A stretch of 64,000 nucleotides of DNA from Epiperipatus broadwayi (lineage: Eukaryota; Onychophora; Udeonychophora; Euonychophora; Peripatidae), in the NCBI GenBank assembly GCA_028023455.1, contig JAQFVV010000072.1, positions 1,694,501 to 1,758,500 of the forward strand. Reading direction: 5' to 3'. Made by a program: the position numbers and the translations under genes. Shown here one piece after another: positions 11,835 to 23,935 of this stretch. Below the pieces are notes generated by a model. That model saw only the letters and a list, made by a program, of their open reading frames with translations, did no database searches and had not been told where the DNA came from. How positions within the stretch are numbered: the first letter of the stretch is position 1; each line of letters opens with the position of its first letter.

Positions 11835-12440
11835 GTTTAGCTTCTTTTTTCCATATTACCCCTGCATACTTTATTATTTCATCCATCCATTTCACATGTG
11901 GTATCCTTCTGGGTTTTTTACAATCTCTTGGAATCCCATTTAAGATTTCAATTATCCATCCATTATTACCTCTTCTAGCAATTTTCCAGCCCAACTCCAC
12001 TTCAGTCTTTTAATTTTTTCAATGAGTCAATAACACCTGTTTGTTCTCTTACCCATATATTGGGTTTTTGACCTCTTCTTGTTATTCCCAACACACATCT
12101 CTCCATACTTCTATGAATGGTCTGAAGTCTCTGTATTGCTCTTCTATTAAGTGTCCAAGTCTCAGATCCATAAATAAAAACTGGTAAAATACATTCATTA
12201 AAAACCTTCCTTTTCAAACACATAGGCATATTTCCTTTTAGTATCAAGTTATTTCTACCAAAAACACTCCAACCAAGTTTAATTCTATGATTAATTTCAT
12301 ACATTATGTTTCCATCTGTATTGATAATGTGACCAAGGTATTTGTAGCTGTTAACTTCTTCTAACTTATCATAATCAATCTTTATTTTCATATTTTGAGA
12401 AAATCCTTTAGTCTTTTTAACATTTATCTTTCAAGACTGT
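11835..12440 (-). mobile_element. RTE-type LINE relic B (5'-truncated)
   Basis: This minus-strand copy of the 3' third of the RTE encodes pieces of the RT C-terminal domain. The frame at 12391-12002 contains YKYLGHIINTDGN, GSETWTLNRRAIQRL and SMERCVLGITRRG. The frame then shifts, and 12000-11810 encodes KIARRGNNGWIIEILNGIPR. It lies between D1 and D2. The right end at about 12440 is a truncation and not the element's 5' end. Confidence 0.9.
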
Positions 12441-13551
12441 AATGTTCTTAAGAAATTTTACACAGAAAAAATCGATAATATTCGAGATGAATATATTAGA
12501 AGATATACTGATAGGCAAAGAAAGAAATTAAATTGATACTTATGTAAATTGAGAGCTGCCTGAATATTTGAAAGTTTATCATACTCATTAAAGGTGTTGT
12601 TTGGCGCAGTGATAGATTGGAAGATTCAGATGTTTAGGGATGGTCCAGTTGGCATTTCAAGTGCTCAAAGAATAGCCTATTTCTCTGCACCAAACCATAT
12701 GGGGCACAATATATTACAATGGAGATTGATCAATCAATAAGTCATATAAATAAAAATACTGAAATATATAATGTTATGTTGATTTGTAACAGTGATACAT
12801 CATAAAAGACTATATTGGGACATATATAAATACATATAAAGAGCTTGCAAATAAGCTCTTAACAAGCTTTGCAGATTATCTCTAAACCAAGATCAGTTTC
12901 TGCTATTGCCTTCCTCAGTGAGGTGCTAGGATATTCAACTTCTTTATATAACATTTGTAATACAAGCTTTTTTACATTAGGACATGTGACATCTGACTTG
13001 ATTTTTTGTAATAGATATATATTAAAGCACACATATATATACTTCTTGTTGGTAATGTTAAAAATCATGAAGAAATTTTAAATTTTTAATAAGTTTGGTA
13101 TATGGTAGTATAAAGTTATTTTGTTAAATCCAAGTTAAGTAAAATATTTTCTAAACAGTTGTAAAAGCTAATTAATTCTTAATTTAATTTTAAAAAATAG
13201 TTTAAAAGCAAAAAGTGTTTTCTTTTAACAATAATTAAAAGGGAAAACACATTCTAGAAAAAAGTAATTAAAATGCTTGTAAACAGATAGATAAATTAAA
13301 ATAAGGAGATAAATAATTGGAATAATTTAATTAAAAAGGATGTTATTCCCACTCAAAGAACTTGAAAATAAGGTATTGAGCATTAAATCACAGAAAATTC
13401 TCTAGAATTTTCTATAGCCAATAAATCAACGGATCCAAAAGACAAGTGATGAATCTGAATTTTACCTATAAGCTAACTCCAGCACATATAAAAAGTGCTT
13501 ACAATTTCTTGTCTGCTTCCAGAATTCTATTGTGCTTCCAATAGTATTTGT

Positions 13552-13694
<143 letters not shown>

Positions 13695-13740
13695 TAAATA
13701 AATCATTTTTATATAGCACGATGCTTATAAACTGTAATAT

Positions 13741-13941
13741 TTTAAAACAGCATTACGCTGTTGCACATGCACTTTGAAGATTTTAACTATAAATGAATGA
13801 ATACTAACACTCAACCACATGATAAAGTCTTTGGCCATTCTATCTTTTCCAAAGACTTTATCATGTGGTTGAGTGTTAGTATTCATTCATTTATAGTTAA
13901 AATCTTCAAAGCACAGGTGCAACAGCGTAATGCTGTTTTAA

Positions 13942-13942
<1 letters not shown>
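13741..13942. repeat. Near-perfect 94-bp-arm palindrome between microsatellites
   Basis: The left arm 13741-13834 and right arm 13849-13942 are reverse complements apart from a few bases near GCACATGCAC versus GTGCAACAG-side sequence. They are separated by 14 bp (CCATTCTATCTTTT). TTA microsatellites with the same strand polarity flank both sides, so the palindrome sits inside a once-continuous tract or beside a duplicated one. Confidence 0.95.
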
Positions 13943-14040
<98 letters not shown>

Positions 14041-14052
14041 ATGCTGTTTTAA

Positions 14053-14083
<31 letters not shown>
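13943..14083 (+). repeat. ATT microsatellite with duplicated flank
   Basis: Two ATT tracts (about 13943-14039 and 14052-14082) are each preceded by the same 16-bp sequence TAATGCTGTTTTAAAT. The flank and tract were therefore duplicated together, consistent with slippage or template switching next to the palindrome arm. Confidence 0.9.
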
Positions 14084-14085
<2 letters not shown>

Positions 14086-15781
14086 TTGTTTTAACAGATC
14101 TATGATGCAAGAGTAGATAAGGCATTTTTTGCTTCACTCTGTCAAGCTAACAGATGGCAAAACAAAAACACATTGTTGAGTCCCGAAAAAGAAGCCATCT
14201 ATATTTGAAGAAGCCATCTGAATGTATGTCTGCTATGTATCCACCTAAGATGAGTAAAAGTCTGATATCCAATGCTTTAGGAAGAACCATCCCCTAAACA
14301 AAAATGAAATTACTACCAAATCATTCTAATAAAGTCTGAATGGTTATTTAAATTTTCATCCACCATATCTATAGTTTTAAGAACAAACTCCACTAAAATA
14401 AACCAATACCTAAAGACTGAACCTGAACTTTTGATGTTGAAAGAATAAGTATGAACTTTAAACTAATCTTTAGTTATTATTTACCTCATCTAATGAAATA
14501 TATTAGTAAATAGTCATTTATTTAATCTGCTTATGAGTAGGTATGGCAAGAGATTGTAGTTTGCTCTATTTATCTCACCACAATTTAGTCAGTGATAATT
14601 GTACAAATTATTTTATAAAAGACAATTAGCTTGTAATCACAATCTCTGGCCATGCTATTAGATGTTTGCATGTTAATTAAATCAGTTATTTCCACTTTAT
14701 TTAAAAAATAAATATGTTAAAGCAGTAAATTTATAAATTATGAATGGAGATCAATTGTGCTGCATAGATAAGCTAGATTAAGGTTATATTGAATAGATGT
14801 CAGTTTGAGTGAGCCATTCTCCTGTTTTGAAGTAATAGAATTGATGAAAATGGATGGCTGTCTATTCAGATTAGCTAGTTACTTTTGAAACTCATTCTTA
14901 TGTAACGAATTAGTGAAACGACTGTAACATCAATTGCAATCGCTGGTCCCTTACAATCATTATCTTGTTTAAACAGTAATGTGTGGTAGATAAACAATTC
15001 CTACTATATATTATCTATTTTATTTCATACATGTCTTGCAGTGACACATTTGTGGCTGGCAGTCACTAATGTGTTATGAAATACTCTAATAAGTAGGACA
15101 CAGAAATTTAATTCCTACCATATGCATATAATTTACACATGTATCTGCTCTTACATAGAAACTACTGTATTACAGATGTGATTTCCAGTATTTACAATTA
15201 CTTTAATTGCTTGCTAATATCATAACCTAAAACTGAACACAGCATTCAATTAGTTAAATCATTCTTAGTTTACATTATCCTCATTTGGCAAGGTAATTTA
15301 GTCTTAGAACAGTAGTAATGAGATGTGTGAGTGGATAGGAGTCTATGCAGTAGGTTGGGATCCATTCAAATACATCTAATGATAATAATATCCTAAATTA
15401 GACATTATCAAATATTAATTGTTTAAAAGCATTATACTACAGTATACTATATCTGTGCATACTTTAAATTAAAACAATAAGATTTAGAAAGATTTATTTA
15501 TTTACCGTAAATTAATTTATAAATCAATTAAGTGCCGTCAGTGTGTATTTTGTATATATGTAAATATATTGAGTATGCCATTATTTTTAGCAGTTTGCCA
15601 TGATTATTTGCTATCAATAACTTAAGTAAAGTAGTTACGAGTTTCTTGTTTCTCCCTGATTTTAACGAGCTGTAAAAGAAAAAAAAATTCTGTGATGTCA
15701 AAATGTGGAACACACATTTGGATTGCCCTTGGGTGATTTTAATGAGGGTTGTACAATTCTGTCAGTTACAATATATATTAT

Positions 15782-16190
15782 ATAAGTAATATTTACTAAG
15801 GCAATAAACCTTTAAGCATGTGTGCTTGAAAATACAAAGGTAGGGTCCTCTACAGATCTTAACCACAAGCTTACTCTTTGGAAGAAAAGAGGGGAATCTC
15901 TACCATGAGGGGAACTGAGAGCGTGAAGCTATTCAATACTTCACTGATTAAGTCCACAATTCTTATTACCCATTAGCACTCGCAAAATCTTTCGATTTAC
16001 AACGAATCAATGGAAAGATCTTATAGTTAAAAATTTATTGCAATAATTTAAAGTTGTAATTATACCTTTATTTAACGCACATTGATTACGTAAGTAACAT
16101 TTACTAAGGCAATAAACCTTTAAGCATGTGCACTTGAAAATACGAAGGTAGAGACTTCTATAGGTTTTAACCACAAGCTTATTCTTTTAT
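15782..16190 (+). repeat. Element with 98-bp direct terminal repeats
   Basis: Segments 15782-15880 and 16091-16189 are homologous in the same direction (GCAATAAACCTTTAAGCATG in both) and lie 309 bp apart. The interior includes GATTAAGTCCACAATTC and AATCTTTCGATTTAC, which recur in opposite orientation at 37772-38285. The 1.3-unit arrangement fits either a tandem 309-bp monomer or a miniature LTR-like element. No coding sequence is present. Confidence 0.75.
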
Positions 16191-16462
16191 AGAAAATGAT
16201 ATTATTTTATTAAGGAAAAATGAAGAAATGACAAATCAAAGAAAATCCTAACAGATCAAAAGATTATAAAAACTATTCATACATCAGTTGAAGATATAAA
16301 TCCATGGGGGAAATTTATTGGAATTATAGTTTTGAATGTTAAATATAAAAAAAAGACATTCATAGATGCTGTTTTTCATTACTAGTTATTATAGCAATAT
16401 AGAAAATCAATACATTGTCCAAGGTCTGAATGAATATGTTTATTTATCTATAATGCGTTACT

Positions 16463-16496
16463 AGAGCACCTTCTAAATGTTTTTATTTAGAAGGTG
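16463..16496. repeat. Perfect 14-bp-arm hairpin
   Basis: AGCACCTTCTAAAT at 16463-16476 is followed after 6 nt by its exact reverse complement at 16483-16496. Nearby, 16500-16555 and 16765-16815 share TATATAGTTG and ACTATCAA(A/C)TTCACATA-type sequence, so this is part of a small repeated unit. Confidence 0.85.
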
Positions 16497-17261
16497 CTGC
16501 AATAAATAATCTTATTATATATAGTTGCTCATAATACTATCAAATTCACATACCAAATATAACAAGTATAGTTAAAAAAAATAATTTAGCTTTTTTCATA
16601 TCTTTCCTGGTACATTCCTGAAGTCTACCAATTGTTTTTTCCAATTGTGAATTTCTCACTTTTTTTAATTATATAATATTAAAATCTTTTGTTTAGTTTA
16701 CATTAAATCTTTAAAAAAAAAATGTTAGCGCAACTAATTAAAAATATATATTATTCAGAGGGTGATCCAGTAAATAGTCTTATATATAGTTGTCCGTAAT
16801 GCTATCAACTTCACATAAGCAATCAACTAAAAAGATTACAAAAACAATAGCCTTTCAGGTCAGGTATATTTGAAAATGATAGCTGAGTCCATTTCTAGTA
16901 ACAATATACACTGCATCTGAACAATTTATATTTCTCAGTCAATGGTCAAAGAGATCCAGCTGAAACATCAATGTAATAGTCAACTGGATACTTGAGAAAT
17001 CCAAAAAACATAAGCATATGCATAAAGATACAATAAAAACCATAAATCTTGAGTTCTACCTCTCTATCGCTTCATCAATACCATGAATGGTCTGCACAAA
17101 GATAATTAATAACATTAAAAATTTAAAAAACAAGCATAAAACTTGAAAAAATTGTGAATGAAGAATATTTACAAATAACCATCTTTTAAAATATTCTAAA
17201 CCTTAATGAAATATTGAAGAATCATTTTCTTTTCAAAAAAAATGTTCAGAATATTTACGCT

Positions 17262-17435
17262 AAGGCAAAACTCTCCATACAGTAGTGCCACCCTGTGCCA
17301 ACCAGAGTAATCAATGGATGCCAGAAGGCTTGTGCATCAAATCCCTATCTAGTGGCTACTCATCCAATATCCCCAGACTATTTTCTGGATTGTGCTAGTA
17401 TAAGAGATGATGATCATGTAATATTTACACCAATA
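17262..17435 (-). repeat. R1 repeat, copy 3 (truncated)
   Basis: A minus-orientation R1 piece runs from AAGGCAAAACTCTCC through CAATATCCCCAGACTA. The CTGATGA half of the hammerhead-like motif is deleted, so only the stem III and stem I side remains. Confidence 0.85.
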
Positions 17436-17523
17436 ATTATAAAGAACATTTGCTCTACAGTATTTAACATATATATTTAATTCTATAAATACTTCTACCT
17501 CTTTTTCTGCATTAATTGTAATG

Positions 17524-17708
17524 AATTAATAAATGTTTGAATATTTAAAAACAGAAAAGGCTTTTGTTAGTTAAATGTATTTTAGCTTTGATAAAAAAAA
17601 TTTGATACTACTAATATCGTAATAGTATCGAAAGTGCTAAGCTAGACTAAAGATATTTAAATCAATGAACACCTTTTCTGTTTTTAAATGTTCAAACATT
17701 TATTAATT
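17524..17708. repeat. Small foldback element
   Basis: The arms AATTAATAAATGTTTGAA (left) and its reverse complement (right), extending through AAAAACAGAAAAGG, are about 38 bp with one or two mismatches. A second, inner inverted pair (GATACTACTAATATC against GTAATAGTATCG) gives a nested hairpin. Confidence 0.8.
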
Positions 17709-17875
17709 TATCACATATAATATTGTATTTTAATTGAAAAATATAAATTTAATTTGAAACTTTTTAAAACTGTATAGTATTTTAGGTTGAAATATCAAAG
17801 TATTTTCCCAAGATATGTTTATATATACATAAGTTAAATATTTTCATGGGTTAACTGTGTTGATGTAACAAAGGA

Positions 17876-18585
17876 ATGCATGGGAATATTTCCATATAAT
17901 AACTAGACAAATCTGTTAGTGGTGGTGATGGGTTGGCAATAATCAATTGTTATTATCATACTACAAACTAAAACTACTTGCTCTAGCCAAACAATAACTT
18001 TTTAATTTAATAAAAAGGCGGAACCTCTCTCGACCTTAATTGCCCTGAGAGATGAAAAGGGGGCGAGTCTCAATAGATTGCAGTGTGATGGCTGCTCTAC
18101 CAAGTACAACACTCCAGTTGAGAATAAAGTCGTCTACAGATGATCCTATGCCAGAACGTTGGGCACTGGGATGGTTACTGGATACCAGCAGGGAAGAACA
18201 CAGAAACTATTGCATCCCATCTGCCGCAAACTCAATAAAGCGACCACCGTCACTATCTGGTGCATGGTTTGGTACCCTCCTGCAATGTGGACCAGATTCT
18301 GGCTTAGAGGCATTCAACCATAATCCGCTGGATATAGCATTATGCCACTATCATTTCGGGTGAGCGTAGGACTCGGCCCCTTTTTTGTCTCTCAGGGCGA
18401 TTAAGGTCAAGAGAGATTCCACCTCTTTACTAAATAAAAATAACTTTTTTGTTTTGAATTTATCAAAATGAACTAGAGCAAGTAGTTTAGCTTAGGAAAT
18501 GTCAATAGTATTTGATAATTAGCTACCAACACATTGCTAACATATTTATCTAGTTATTACATGAAAATATCCCTATGTATTTATA
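17876..18585. mobile_element. Foldback element carrying a 28S rRNA fragment
   Basis: Imperfect inverted arms (about 17876-18052 and 18375-18585) share ATAATAACTAGA, AACTACTTGCTCTAG, GTTATTT-type sequence and the most conserved block GACCTTAATTGCCCTGAGAG. The core between them is reverse-complement 28S rRNA sequence (separate entry). No transposase is encoded. Possible explanations are a foldback DNA element that captured rDNA, or two head-to-head copies of a 28S-derived SINE. Confidence 0.75.
18055..18350 (-). pseudogene. 28S rRNA 3'-region fragment, antisense to the + strand
   Basis: Read on the minus strand, landmarks from near the 3' end of 28S rRNA occur in the correct order. TGAATGCCTCTAAGCCAG (conserved form TGAACGCCTCTAAGTCAG) comes first, at about 18318-18301. 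GTAGACGAC follows at about 18137-18129, then CTGCAATCTATTGAGACTC at about 18084-18065. GGATTATGG follows the same layout just upstream. Divergence is substantial and the piece is only ~300 bp, so this is not a working rRNA gene. It sits exactly between the arms of an inverted-repeat element. The 103-aa frame across it is accidental. Confidence 0.85.
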
Positions 18586-19434
18586 TACACACATATATAT
18601 ATATATATACATGAACACTGACTAAGACATCATAGGGCAGATTTTGAATATGGACCAAATGAAATAAAAACATTTAAAAATAGTTTCGTATTTCTCTTGC
18701 AGCCTACTCAGCTAACCATCCAACACTGGCCGGTAAGTGGATAGAGTGGAAAATAAAGATTCAACATTAAAGTTTCATACATAAATAAAATTTAAGATAA
18801 GTAACTCTCTCTATATAAGAATCTTTAACTTAAAGTTTAGTTTTATCCCCTTTTTTTTAATATGGTAAAAGACGTTAACAGAAGCATTTCATAATTATAA
18901 ATTAACGACAAAAATAATATAACAATTATGTGGTATATTAGTCTCCTTCATAGAATATCCTAGTATCATTTTTTATAATTTTCTTTCTATGAAAGCTTCT
19001 TATACCAGTTTTGATCAGTTGAAAAATTACAAGACTTTTTATGTAAAGCAGATATAATTTACATTACAGAAACACTGTAATAAAATGTAAAAAGAATACC
19101 ACATATGAATTAATATTTCTTTTTAAAAAAGATCGCTGTACAAAATTACAATGAATAGCTTATAAAAGAGAAAATTATATATAAAAACATGATTGTCCAT
19201 ATTATTATCTCCAGAATAGTAATTATGAAAAGAATCCACAAAGTGACTGAAACAAAATTAAATCTGTGGACGATATTAATTCCAATCATTCCCTTTAATT
19301 TACTGATGTATTTTGGACAGTATAAGAAATTCAGAGAATCTGAATGACTTAGAGACTTAGATAAAGTTCGATATCACATCTAACGAATATTTCTCTCTTC
19401 CATTAAATTGTCCTAAACAACTCTGAACATATAA

Positions 19435-19690
19435 CATTCTAATCACCATGCATGAAGCACCCATTATTTGGATGTCATATTGCACGACTACTTGGCATCA
19501 TCAAGGTCTTCTGATGAATGAGGATATCCATTATTTTGTTACCATCTCATATAATAAAAAATGACAAACCACTTAGAAATTTATCTATTTCAGAAATCCT
19601 CATTCATCAAAGGCCCTCTGAGTGATGTCAATCATCCATGCAATATGGCATTCAGATAATGGCTGCTTCAAGCACAGTAATAGAAAATAT
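19435..19690. repeat. Foldback repeat
   Basis: The left arm (about 19440-19532) and right arm (about 19595-19690) are imperfect reverse complements. Shared landmarks are ATGAATGAGGAT, CATATTGCA, the CCATTAT block and TGAAGCA. The loop is AT-rich. The arms contain GATGATG/CAAGTAGTC-type sequence but lack the GAAA half of a hammerhead, so I do not call one here. Confidence 0.75.
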
Positions 19691-20699
19691 ATCTACATTT
19701 GACTATATACTTCAAAGTGTTTTACTTTATTAATAACAAATTGTTTTTATAACTCTATCAAATCTCTCTCATTTTCATTACAGCTTACAAACATTTTAAT
19801 TAGACTATGAAAAGGTAAGCACAGAAATGAGGAAGGTAGGAGATTAAAAAACTCTTTAAAACAATTCTTTTCACCCAACTGTATAGTCATCATCTATATC
19901 AATGAACATTAAATTGAATTCTGCCTTCAGCAGTGAGGAATGGGATTCGAAACTGAAGCTAATGGACTTTGCATCTAATAACAAATTTTACTCTTTTATA
20001 TTATTCAAGTTAATAGTCTGAAATTAAAAATAAGTTTTTGAACCCAAGCTAAATGGTATGCATGGTTATATAAATCTGGCACCAGACCAGTTTCTATTTA
20101 TTTTAGAGATTTCAATTTTATGCAGAATAATGACATAAAACTATCATGGTAATTTTTATGCCTAACAAAACAAATGATTATAAATATGTATATGCGTTAA
20201 GTAGAACTATACAGCAAGTTACTTGCAAAGTCATGAAATTTTCAACAATTCCATTCAATTGGCCACACGGATTTTTTTCAACTTTACTCAGCTGAAAATT
20301 TATTTGAGAATCATTCGATACTGAATCCAGCACTTGATTATTGCTGTTTTACATATATATAAAGAGTACTGTGCTTTGACTTAAAAGAATATACAAAAGC
20401 TTAAGTGAATTTCATTATATGCATATATTTTTCACACTTAAAACATATTTAGGGATTTAATTAATAGGCAATTACAAAGTTTTCACTTAATGCAATAAAT
20501 ATTTATATTAATGCATAAGTATAAGTGTTATATAATTTATAGTATAGTTATTCACCATTGCAAATTAAATGATTGACATAGCATTCGCCTATATCATATG
20601 TATGTTACTGATGTAGCTAACAAGACATAAGAAAAGGTAATGCTTGGTGATCCCATGTGAGCGAAAGGCTTATAAATTTGAACACTTTTGTTTAAAAAA

Positions 20700-20972
20700 A
20701 AATCCACACAAGTGTCACCTAGTGTAAGCTCTAGTAATCACTAGATGGTTGGGTATAATAATCCCTATCCAGTTCCAATCCAATATCCCCAGCCTAGTTT
20801 CTAGTTTATGACTCATTAGTGAGAAGCCTTGGATCTGGAAAGAGTGCACCTGGTTCTCTGGATCCAATGCACCCTCCAGCACTTTTTGGTTAGTTATAAA
20901 ACTATCAGTCCAATTTGAAAACAATAATGTTTTCATTTCATTGACCACTATGATCATGTGATGTTTTAATGA
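20700..20972 (-). repeat. R1 repeat, copy 4 (diverged)
   Basis: Minus-orientation R1 runs from the ACACAAGTGTCACC end to CATGATCATAG-type sequence at the other end. The ribozyme-like motif at 20786-20825 keeps a fully pairable stem I (UUCUCA with UGGGGA). It has CUAAUGA instead of CUGAUGA and ACUAGG instead of ACUAGU, so it should be dead. The 80-aa frame on this strand is a repeat by-product. Confidence 0.8.
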
Positions 20973-21580
20973 TTTTACACTTATTTTTATGCCATGAGTT
21001 TTTTTGATGACATTTTCAAAAATCTTAAATTATTAAACCATAATTGCAATTAAAACAAAACATTATAATATTTATAAATTGTAAAGTAATGATATAACAA
21101 AGGATTGAATGTTCTAAATAGATCTTACATACAAACTCTTTTGACCATATTTAATACATGTTGTAATGGACAAAGATTAGTATATTTCTCGTAATAACTG
21201 TATATGAGTTATTTTTAATATTTTGATGTCCAATTTGAAGATGTCATATAATGTCTCATCTACTTCCTGTGCATAAAAATCTAGAAATTGATATTTTTTT
21301 AAAATATTTTTAAAATATCACCAAAACTGTTCATGAATGGAAAGTAAATTTAATAAATTATGTATTGTTTTTCTGCATTTTTTTTATATTTATGAAAACA
21401 GTGGGTAGCTTGAAAACTCTTTATGTAAACAATAAGAAATTTCAAAGGAAATTCAATTAGCTATCCAAGCTTAAAGATTATACCAAAGAAACCTTCAAAA
21501 TGGTCATAAAATGAGTAAGAGGTGAATTTGCAAATGCAAAGATGAGGAGAATAAGTTTTAAAAATGGGGGAGTTGTCAAG

Positions 21581-21672
21581 CATTGGTGGCCTTGTGGTTA
21601 GCATAGCTGCCTTTCAAGCAGCTGGCCCGGAATCGCTTCCCGGTCAACGCTTTGACACATAGAAGCAAAAAA
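21581..21672 (+). mobile_element. Minimal tRNA-like SINE
   Basis: This is a cloverleaf-sized element: acceptor-like AGCATTG pairs with CAACGCT, an A-box-like TGGCCTTGTGGTTAGCA follows, then an anticodon stem GCTGC/GCAGC with loop CTTTCAA and a T arm CCGGA/CCCGG around ATCGCTT. It ends in an A-run at 21667-21678. Flanks AAATGGGGGAGTT (left) and AAATGGATGAGTT (right of the A-run) look like an aged target-site duplication. There is no tRNA-unrelated body or LINE-derived tail. It is a retroposed tRNA-like sequence and not a tRNA gene. Confidence 0.75.
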
Positions 21673-22035
21673 AAAAAATGGATGAGTTTATTAATTAGTT
21701 TTTTTTTTATTTATGATAAATAATTTTTTTTATAATATTTTAGTAATATTATTTATGATAAATAATTAGCAATTTTAATGTAGATTAATGAAAATAATAA
21801 TTTAGCCTTTTTAAAATTGGGGAAGTCTTTTGCTGTTGGATCAAATTTTGTAACTATGGTACCAGTATATGTATTGAATCTATCAAAGAATGTGGAAGTA
21901 GCTTAGCAATTAAACATAGCTGTAATACTCGAACATTACCATAGTAACTCCTCTCCTCCAATCTGAAAGATAATTTATTCTAATATAAGATCTAATGCAC
22001 AATATATATTACAGAAACATCATAAATTGAAAGAG

Positions 22036-22470
22036 AGGGTTTTGAATTTAGGATTTTCAGTCTATATTCATCCTCCACTACATCTTAAATAATCTATACA
22101 CATGACTACACCCACGTGAAAAAGATAAATGATCCCCCAATATACACATTTCATTCACAACCAACATTCATCAGTTGGGCCAGAATATAATCTTTCACAC
22201 ATATGTAAAATGAGTGATTGGTTTATATTAAGATAGTAATTACTTAAACTTTAATGGACAGGCTTCAATCTTGGTGGATTTGATTTTGTAGAAATTGCTA
22301 CTTTAATATAAGCCGAACACATATTGTATATATGTGTGGAAGATTATAATCTGGTCCAACTAATGAGTGCTGATTCTGCAGAAAAATGTATATTGGGGAT
22401 CATTTGTGTGGTCATGGAGGATGAATATAGACTGAAAATCATAAGTTCAAATCCCTCTATTTACTGTAAG
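22036..22470. repeat. Foldback repeat with long arms
   Basis: The arms at about 22036-22210 and 22320-22470 are imperfect reverse complements sharing GATTTTCAGTCTATATTCAT, GATCCCCAATATAC-type sequence, CATTAGTTGG(A/G)CCAGA and CACACATAT. The outer end of the right arm reads GTTCAAATCCC, a B-box-like motif also seen at the ends of the 2.4-kb insertion. The two may be the same kind of inverted tRNA-related pair. Confidence 0.75.
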
Positions 22471-23419
22471 AACATTCAGTAAGCTGAATGAATAGGTTAA
22501 TTATATGTTGAAATTTAAAAGAAAACAAATCAAAAAACAATAAAAAAGTTGATTGCGAAAGAGTATTATTTCGAAGAGAAATTTATTTTTAAAAAACAAT
22601 ATCTAACAATTATTTTAACAAAAGAACGTTAAAATCAACTGGGAAATTGTTTAGAAGCAAAAGACAACAACAGCAAATATCCCACCACATTTCTATTATC
22701 ATTTTTCTTTTAATCACTGAAGTAAATAAAATGGTGAAGTGAAAATCATTTGTATTTCCATTATAAAACTGTCATTTACAAGCAACATTACCAAAGTCAT
22801 TTTGTGAAAATCATAATAAAATCTTTCAAAAACAACAACAATATACTAGAAATCATTTTTATTTTTAATTTATAAATAAATACTTTATTGAAAAGAGGTT
22901 GGTTAATCAAAATATATTAGAGTGAATCAATCACATGGTTAAGTCATTTTAAATACTCTCTCATTCCTTTTTATATTAAATATAAATATATATGTAAATT
23001 AAAAGATTAAACAATATAAACACTACTGTCCTCGCTAAAATAGCCTCTACTTAATATATATCTGCCTCTCAAATAAAAGCAGGTCTAGTAATGAGACAAT
23101 AGAATTCTGTGACTGAGATTATAATCAGTTCCTACTAGCAGAGATGTAACCCAATTTACTTCCACATCATAATATTTACAGTGATATAATATCTGTATAA
23201 CCCCTTTCACCATGCATCCAGTAAAATGCTTGGCTTATGTTTTTTGATAATCTCCACATGGAACATCTTTTTTCCCATTTGGTTTATATTATTTTTCACT
23301 CTGTTTAACATTATACAGTTATTACTTGTAAATTATAGTTATTAGATGGAAGATCAAATAATAACATATTAGAGAATAAAAAGAGTTTAAATATATATAG
23401 AAATAAACAATATTGGGTG

Positions 23420-23935
23420 TGAGTTAATTTATGATAATAGTAAAGACAGTAGTAGTTTGCTGTTTAAGGCTTGAACAGGATATTTAGCAACAAGGGAATA
23501 TATCCATAAATGAAAAAATATGGGTGATTTAGTCTTCAAGGTATGTAAGGAAGGCATAGAAAATATTAGGCATCTGTTAATTGAATGTAAATACCTACAA
23601 GTAGAATGGGTACAGATAATAAAGTTGTGGGAGAACAAATATAAACAAAGTGATTATACAGAAAGTGGGTTCTTGGTTTTTAAGCTGTTTGGGAAAACAT
23701 AAGGGGGTGTTAGATATAAAGGCCCTAGAGTTGACAAAGATTATGTTGTGGAAATGGGATGGAGCAGGATAGAGACGAATGTGGGGAAAATAGGGTGGAG
23801 AATGGAAGTGGACGATAAGGTGTCTAACAAGTTTCTCTGGGCATCCTTATGATTTCTGAGAGATTTCTGACTCTGAGAAAGAAGCCACAATGGATTGCAT
23901 ATGTGTATTTAGTAGAATTTTCATTTGCCAATATC
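23420..23935 (+). mobile_element. LINE 3' fragment with zinc-knuckle C-terminus (copy 1)
   Basis: A plus-strand frame at 23520-23702 encodes VCKEGIENIRHLLIECKYL, the end of an RT-type zinc-binding domain (cysteines, then His, then Cys) found at the C-terminus of some LINE polyproteins. The downstream sequence drifts out of frame but matches the copies at 31.3-32.1 kb and 44.4 kb. It is 5'-truncated and dead. Confidence 0.7.

Noticed and set aside
18052-18363. 103-codon frame as a gene
   Set aside because: It runs antisense across a 28S rRNA-derived fragment, so the open frame is accidental.
19435-19690. Hammerhead in the 19.5-kb foldback
   Set aside because: GATGATG and a hairpin are there, but the GAAA box and a cleavage triplet are missing.
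20075-20125. Further hammerhead-like motif
   Set aside because: On the minus strand only GAAACTGGTCTGG is present; no CUGANGA half lies upstream.
21581-21672. Functional tRNA gene
   Set aside because: The acceptor stem has a mismatch, the T arm is imperfect, and an A-run and target-duplication-like flanks indicate retroposition.
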